Shown here: piece after piece, positions 60,605-64,000 of the stretch
How the letters are laid out: each line of letters starts with the position of its first letter
Position numbering within the stretch: the first letter of the stretch is position 1
Assembly: GCF_014205135.1 (NCBI RefSeq)
Contig: NZ_JACHMY010000001.1
Location: 2,976,001-3,040,000, forward strand
Source: Kribbella italica
GTDB taxonomy: Bacteria > Actinomycetota > Actinomycetes > Propionibacteriales > Kribbellaceae
DNA length: 64,000 bases
Direction: 5' to 3'
Program-made: the position numbers and the translations under genes
Notes under the pieces: model-generated
Told to the model about the DNA's origin: nothing
The model's database searches: none
What the model saw: only the letters and a program-made list of their open reading frames with translations

Positions 60605-61273
60605 TCAGATCAGGCCTTCGCGCAGGGCGTAGGCGACGGCGTGGGAGCGGTTGCGGAGTTGCAGGCGGCTGGTGATGTCGTGCAGGACGTTCTTCACCGT
60701 GCGCTCGGAGTACGACAGCTCGCGGGCGATCTCCTGTGTGTCCTTGCCGTCGGCAACGAGTCGCAAGACCTGGGTCTCGCGGTCCGACAACCCCGTCCGG
60801 GACAGACCGCGCGGCGCGAGTACGTGGCGCTGCATGCGGGAGACCTGGCCGAGGAGCCGGCCGAGCAGGTCCGGCGGCAGGCTGCCGTCACCCGCGGCGG
60901 CGGTCTGCAGCAGGTGGACGATCCGGTCGGCCGTCGCTTCGGCTCGCCGCAGTACGCCGGAGACGCCCAGCTCGACCGCGGCCATCAACGCGTCGTCGTC
61001 GATCGTGCTGCTGATCAGTACCGTACGGCGGCAGCCGCGCTGCGTCGCCGACCGGAGTACCTGCACCGCGACCGGGTCGAGCGAGTCGACGGCGATCAGC
61101 GCGACCACTGGCGGGGCGGGGCGCTGGTCATTCGGCTGCTGGATCCCGGGCAGGTCGGCTTCGCTCACGAGAGCGATCTCCGGCCGCGGCCTGAGCGCGT
61201 GCACCAGGCCGAACTGCGAGAGCGGATCGGCCGCCTTCACCCAGACGGGTATCCGGCGCTGTTTCACAGGCAT
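60605..61273 (-). CDS. LuxR-family regulator with degenerate receiver-like domain
   Basis: About 222 residues from ATG 61273. The C-terminal 65 residues are a clear LuxR helix-turn-helix: 'LSDRETQVLRLVADGKDTQEIA' split around the turn, then 'ERTVKNVLHDITSRLQLRNRSHAVAYALR'. The N-terminal domain ('VWVKAADPLSQFGLVHALRPRPEI') resembles a receiver but lacks the acidic pocket and phosphoryl Asp. This matches the orphan actinobacterial regulators beginning with Ala-Ala/His-Asp-Pro-Leu/Ile-Ser. GTG 61267 is an alternative start, better spaced (eight bases) from 'GGGGGAG'. A longer frame to 61378 has no ribosome site. Confidence 0.88.
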   Translation of the reverse strand: MPVKQRRIPVWVKAADPLSQFGLVHALRPRPEIALVSEADLPGIQQPNDQRPAPPVVALIAVDSLDPVAVQVLRSATQRGCRRTVLISSTIDDDALMAAVELGVSGVLRRAEATADRIVHLLQTAAAGDGSLPPDLLGRLLGQVSRMQRHVLAPRGLSRTGLSDRETQVLRLVADGKDTQEIARELSYSERTVKNVLHDITSRLQLRNRSHAVAYALREGLI

Positions 61274-61771
61274 CACTCCCCCAGCGCGTTGAACGGAACG
61301 GATCGCATCCGCAGTCACAGGAACCCCCAAGCTCGTCGAATCCGTCGTGGCCCCGAGCGGCGCTGCCCTTTCAGGCAACTCCGGCGCTCACCGCCGGCCG
61401 CCGCGGTCGTGCCCTGTGGTCCCCCGAAGGACCTCCGCAAGGTTCGACCGCCGCGGCCGGCGGCTTGCGCCGTTCCCCCGGGACCCCGACCCAAAAACCA
61501 GCCTGCCCGCTCCCCGTTTCACCGGCGTCTCACACCCGTTTCATGCCCTCCCGGAACGCAGGTCTGCCCGGGAGGCCTGCCCCCATGGCCAGCCGTTCGG
61601 GCAGCCGGACAGCACGGTGCAATCTCTTGGAGACGAGGTCGCGCGAGGGTGAGGATCCGCGCGGACTTGGAGTGCGGGGAGCACTGCAGCCAGTCGTCGG
61701 CGCGGGCCGTGTTCACACGGACCCCGTCGGGCGTCGCCTGCGCCTGCGCTGGGCTGGGCTGTGCTCCTGGA

Positions 61772-61873
61772 GTGTGGAGCGGACCTGCAGCACTCACCAA
61801 GCTCGGGCCGTACGCCGCCGGCCCGCGTGGGAGTGGCGTCGAGGCAGCCGCGGGGAGTGGTTAGTGAGTGGTG
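61772..61873. repeat. 102-bp direct repeat, copy A
   Basis: Begins 'gtgtggagcggacctgcagc' and ends 'ttagtgagtggtg'. Matches copy B at about nine bases in ten by eye; the first 38 bases differ at only one position ('gcactcaccaagctcgggcc' is shared). Confidence 0.88.
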
Positions 61874-62068
61874 AGCGTCCGCTTGACCGGCTCAGCCCGG
61901 TGCTCGGCCGGGCCGGACTCCCCTGGGCGGCCGCCTGCAGACAGTCGCCTCAGCGCCCGCGTTCGCGGCGGGCTCGCGTGAGAGTGCGTCGATCGAGCTG
62001 GGGAAGTGGTTGGTGCGCGTTCGGGTGGAGACGCTGGCTTTCAGCCTGCGCCGGAACGGATTGTTGGC

Positions 62069-62170
62069 GTGTGGAACGGACCTGCAGCACTCACCAAGCT
62101 CGGGCCGGGCGCCGCGGTCCCGCGTGAGAGTGGCGTCGAGGGAGCCTCAGGGAGTGGTTGGTGAGTGGTG
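62069..62170. repeat. 102-bp direct repeat, copy B
   Basis: Begins 'gtgtggaacggacctgcagc' and ends 'ttggtgagtggtg', 297 bases downstream of copy A in the same orientation. Differences cluster in two short blocks (near 62108-62120 and 62143-62152). Confidence 0.88.
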
Positions 62171-62287
62171 CGCGTTCAGGGGCAAGGTCCGGGGGCGTCG
62201 CCTGCTGCTCGGGGTTCGGGCGGCGCGAGGTCGCGCGGGTGAGGAACCGCGCGGACTGGAGAGCGGCTCGGCTGGGCGCTGAGGGGG

Positions 62288-62728
62288 TCAGTCCGTGAGG
62301 GTGGTGAGGGCGCGCAGGGCCAGGCGGTAGGAGTTCAGGCCGAAGCCGGCGATGGTGCCGGTGGCTACGGCGGCTACGACGCTGGTGTGGCGGAACTCTT
62401 CGCGGGCTGCGGGGTTGCTGATGTGGATTTCGATCAGGGGGGCGGTGCGTTGGGCGCAGGCGTCGCGGAGGGCGTACGAGTAGTGGGTGAACGCGGCGGG
62501 GTTGAGGACAACCGGGTACTTGTGGTCGGCGGCCTCGTGGAGCCAGCCGACGAGTTCGGACTCGTCGTCGGTTTGGCGGACCTCTACGGTCAGGCCGAGG
62601 TCGGCGCCGGTTTTCTCGCAGTCGGCGACCAGGTCGGCGTACGTCGTCGCGCCGTACACGTCGGGCTCCCGGGAGCCGAGGCGGCCGAGGTTGGGTCCGT
62701 TGAGTACTAGCACCTTGCGCGCGGTCAC
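62288..62728 (-). CDS. aroQ: 3-dehydroquinate dehydratase, type II
   Basis: A 146-residue enzyme of the shikimate pathway. The catalytic region '[21 protein letters not shown]' holds Asn, Arg and Tyr. '[13 protein letters not shown]' and '[17 protein letters not shown]' carry the other active-site Asn, His and Arg. It dehydrates 3-dehydroquinate to 3-dehydroshikimate, the step after AroB, whose gene end lies 1.1 kb upstream. GTG 62728 gives the standard start. In relatives aroB and aroQ are usually adjacent; here two small secreted-protein genes on the other strand separate them. Confidence 0.95.
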   Translation of the reverse strand: MTARKVLVLNGPNLGRLGSREPDVYGATTYADLVADCEKTGADLGLTVEVRQTDDESELVGWLHEAADHKYPVVLNPAAFTHYSYALRDACAQRTAPLIEIHISNPAAREEFRHTSVVAAVATGTIAGFGLNSYRLALRALTTLTD

Positions 62729-62992
62729 GGGGTCAACCCTAGTGCCCGGTCCTGTGATCGCCCGGGCGACCCAGCAGTTCGGGGCGGCGAGGGCCTGGGC
62801 GCGCTCGGTGACTGCGAGCGGATGACAGGCGACGGGCGGCGCGGCCGTCTGTGAGGTGGTGCCGGACCGGCCTCTCATGAAAGTGCCACGAAAGCGTCAT
62901 GAATGCCTGCCGTGCCTAACTGTCAACAAGCACCAGGTAAATCCAGTAGCAATTTATTCTTTAATGAGAAGTTCTGACGAAAGGACGGTCTG

Positions 62993-63346
62993 ATGAAGAT
63001 GAAGATGATTCACGCGGGGTCTACGGTTCTCGTTTCCGCAGGATTGCTCTTGGGAAGTCCCGCTGTCGCACAGGCCGGTCAAACTTCTGAAAGCTCGACG
63101 CGCGCGTCCGACCTGTCGGTGATCGACCCCATTGGATTCTACGCAGTGTTCATGGCAGAACATCCGAAGAAGGAGAGCCTGTACCTCACGTCGACCACAA
63201 AGTTTCAGATGATCTGCTGGTACCAGTGGCCGGGGTTCGAGCGGCGCTCGTACGGCGAGATCAAGTCAGGTAAGCATTCCGGCAAGTTCGGAAACATAGA
63301 TCTGAAGTGGGTCAAGGACGAGATCGTCGTAGATCGTTGCAAGTAA
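62993..63346 (+). CDS. Small secreted protein with CWY motif, copy 1
   Basis: A 117-residue exported protein with a signal peptide ending 'VAQA' near residue 28. The mature part contains 'STTKFQMICWYQWPGFERRSYG', 'EIKSGKHSGKF' and a Cys two residues from the C-terminus; the two Cys probably form a disulfide. Codon usage is noticeably less GC-rich than the neighbours (for example 'aaagtttcagatg'). The ATG follows 'GAAAGGACG'. The next gene is a relative. I do not recognise the family; small SH3-like or growth-inhibitor folds are possible. Confidence 0.78.
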   Translation: MKMKMIHAGSTVLVSAGLLLGSPAVAQAGQTSESSTRASDLSVIDPIGFYAVFMAEHPKKESLYLTSTTKFQMICWYQWPGFERRSYGEIKSGKHSGKFGNIDLKWVKDEIVVDRCK

Positions 63347-63382
63347 TTCGCAGACGCCATTGACACGAGGAGGATCGAAACG

Positions 63383-63739
63383 ATGAAGCTCATGCAAGGA
63401 TTACTGGCGGCCGGGATGGTTGCCGGCTCGGCGCTGACTCCTGTATCCGCAGGTGCGAGCACCCCGGCAGAGCGTGGATCTGTACCGGCTACGGCCGCGG
63501 GTGGTGGTTCAACCATCGGGACCGATTGGGAAGTCATTGTCAGCCGGGATGATGGTGTCGCTCTCGAAGTCAAGGGAGGCACCAAGTTTCAGATGTGGTG
63601 CTGGTACGACGGATTCACCATGCCTCCTTTGCACGGAAGGTATTTCCACGGAAAAATCCCGTCCGGCAGATTTGATGGATCAATGGTGAACGTGTGGGGA
63701 AACGATGTCAGAAACCAGAAGTCAGTGCCGCACTGCTAG
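63383..63739 (+). CDS. Small secreted protein with CWY motif, copy 2
   Basis: A 118-residue exported protein with a signal peptide ending 'VSAGA' near residue 26. It shares with its neighbour 'GTKFQMWCWYDGF', 'HGKIPSGRFDG' in place of 'SGKHSGKF', and a terminal Cys. 'GAGGAGG' precedes the ATG. Identity outside these blocks is low, so the duplication is old. Base composition is again below the local GC. Co-transcription with copy 1 is likely (36 bases between). Confidence 0.78.
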   Translation: MKLMQGLLAAGMVAGSALTPVSAGASTPAERGSVPATAAGGGSTIGTDWEVIVSRDDGVALEVKGGTKFQMWCWYDGFTMPPLHGRYFHGKIPSGRFDGSMVNVWGNDVRNQKSVPHC

Positions 63740-63841
63740 TAGACGGCACGGCTCCGTGGCTGGAGCAGTTCGGCCGGGAGGGCGGCGGGTTGAAGACGAG
63801 GCCGGGGACCGCGCCAGGCACCGGGCCGGTCGTCGTACCGG

Positions 63842-64000
<159 letters not shown>

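Larger units (their letters stand above)
61274..62287. other. 1-kb repeat-rich intergenic region
   Basis: No frame here resembles a known protein, though several stay open because of the high GC. It contains the two 102-base direct repeats listed separately. A degenerate third copy lies between them (about 61895-62030, recognisable by 'cgcgtgagagtgcgtcga' and 'gtggttggtgcgcgtt'). A pair of 'gaggtcgcgcg...gtgagga.ccgcgcggact' stretches lies near 61636 and 62227. The duplicated layout suggests a decayed or duplicated noncoding element. Confidence 0.65.

Overview
The window is a high-GC actinobacterial chromosome segment. Gene content points to the Streptomyces/Nocardioidaceae side of the phylum, and Kribbella or a close relative is my best guess (inference, no 16S in the window). 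Pointers are BldD with its c-di-GMP signature, mIHF, a PriA without a P-loop, the order efp-nusB-bldD-pyrR-pyrB-pyrC-(membrane protein)-carA-carB-pyrD-pyrF-mihF-gmk-rpoZ-coaBC-metK-priA-def-fmt-rsmB, and frequent GTG starts. No rRNA, tRNA, CRISPR array, transposase or phage gene was seen.

Layout. 1-3 kb: end of a LuxR-type regulator, an ABC-2 exporter pair and a LmbE/PIG-L deacetylase carrying a 21-bp tandem repeat. 3-8.3 kb: carbohydrate genes (GH125 mannosidase, ROK regulator, a frameshifted clan GH-D enzyme, a secreted beta-propeller). 8.3-14.9 kb: PLP enzyme, HxlR/NmrA pair, two drug/metabolite transporters, hemerythrin, phosphotransferase, YciI protein. 14.9-17.8 kb: def-fmt-rsmB. 17.8-25.2 kb: accessory block (secreted C39-like protein plus lipoprotein, HAD phosphatase, DoxX/TetR, MFS/ArsR). 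25.3-28.6 kb: priA and metK, the latter behind a folded leader. 28.8-37.7 kb: second accessory block (HxlR/CMD pair, AlkZ-like protein, ACC deaminase, three-gene ABC exporter between two WYL regulators, VOC protein, and a gene-poor stretch with palindromic repeats). 37.7-54.3 kb: the core block coaBC, rpoZ, gmk, mihF, three related small exported proteins, the complete de novo pyrimidine operon, bldD, nusB and efp. 54.4-61.3 kb: a Q/P-rich membrane-anchored protein, VOC protein, PCMT-like methyltransferase, a large AfsR/SARP-type regulator and a LuxR-type regulator. 61.3-64 kb: a repeat-rich intergenic region, aroQ, two related small secreted proteins of lower GC, and the 3' end of aroB.

How it fits together. 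Most housekeeping genes run on the minus strand in tightly overlapping operons. pyrR to pyrF are linked by 1-4 base overlaps or short gaps behind one leader with a PyrR-binding sequence, so UMP synthesis is probably repressed at translation. Accessory genes are mostly regulator/target pairs, divergent around clear palindromes (TetR-DoxX, ArsR-MFS, HxlR-NmrA, HxlR-CMD).

The most unusual signals are: an intrinsic-terminator-like hairpin between promoter and start codon of bldD; a compact three-way-junction fold before metK; an iterated GAGCGCTC palindrome that appears confined to accessory genes; long paired palindromes at 37.0 and 37.6 kb; repeat-derived low-complexity tails on otherwise conserved proteins (PyrR, LmbE, AfsR-type); and two undescribed families of tandem small exported proteins, one overlapping the end of pyrF.
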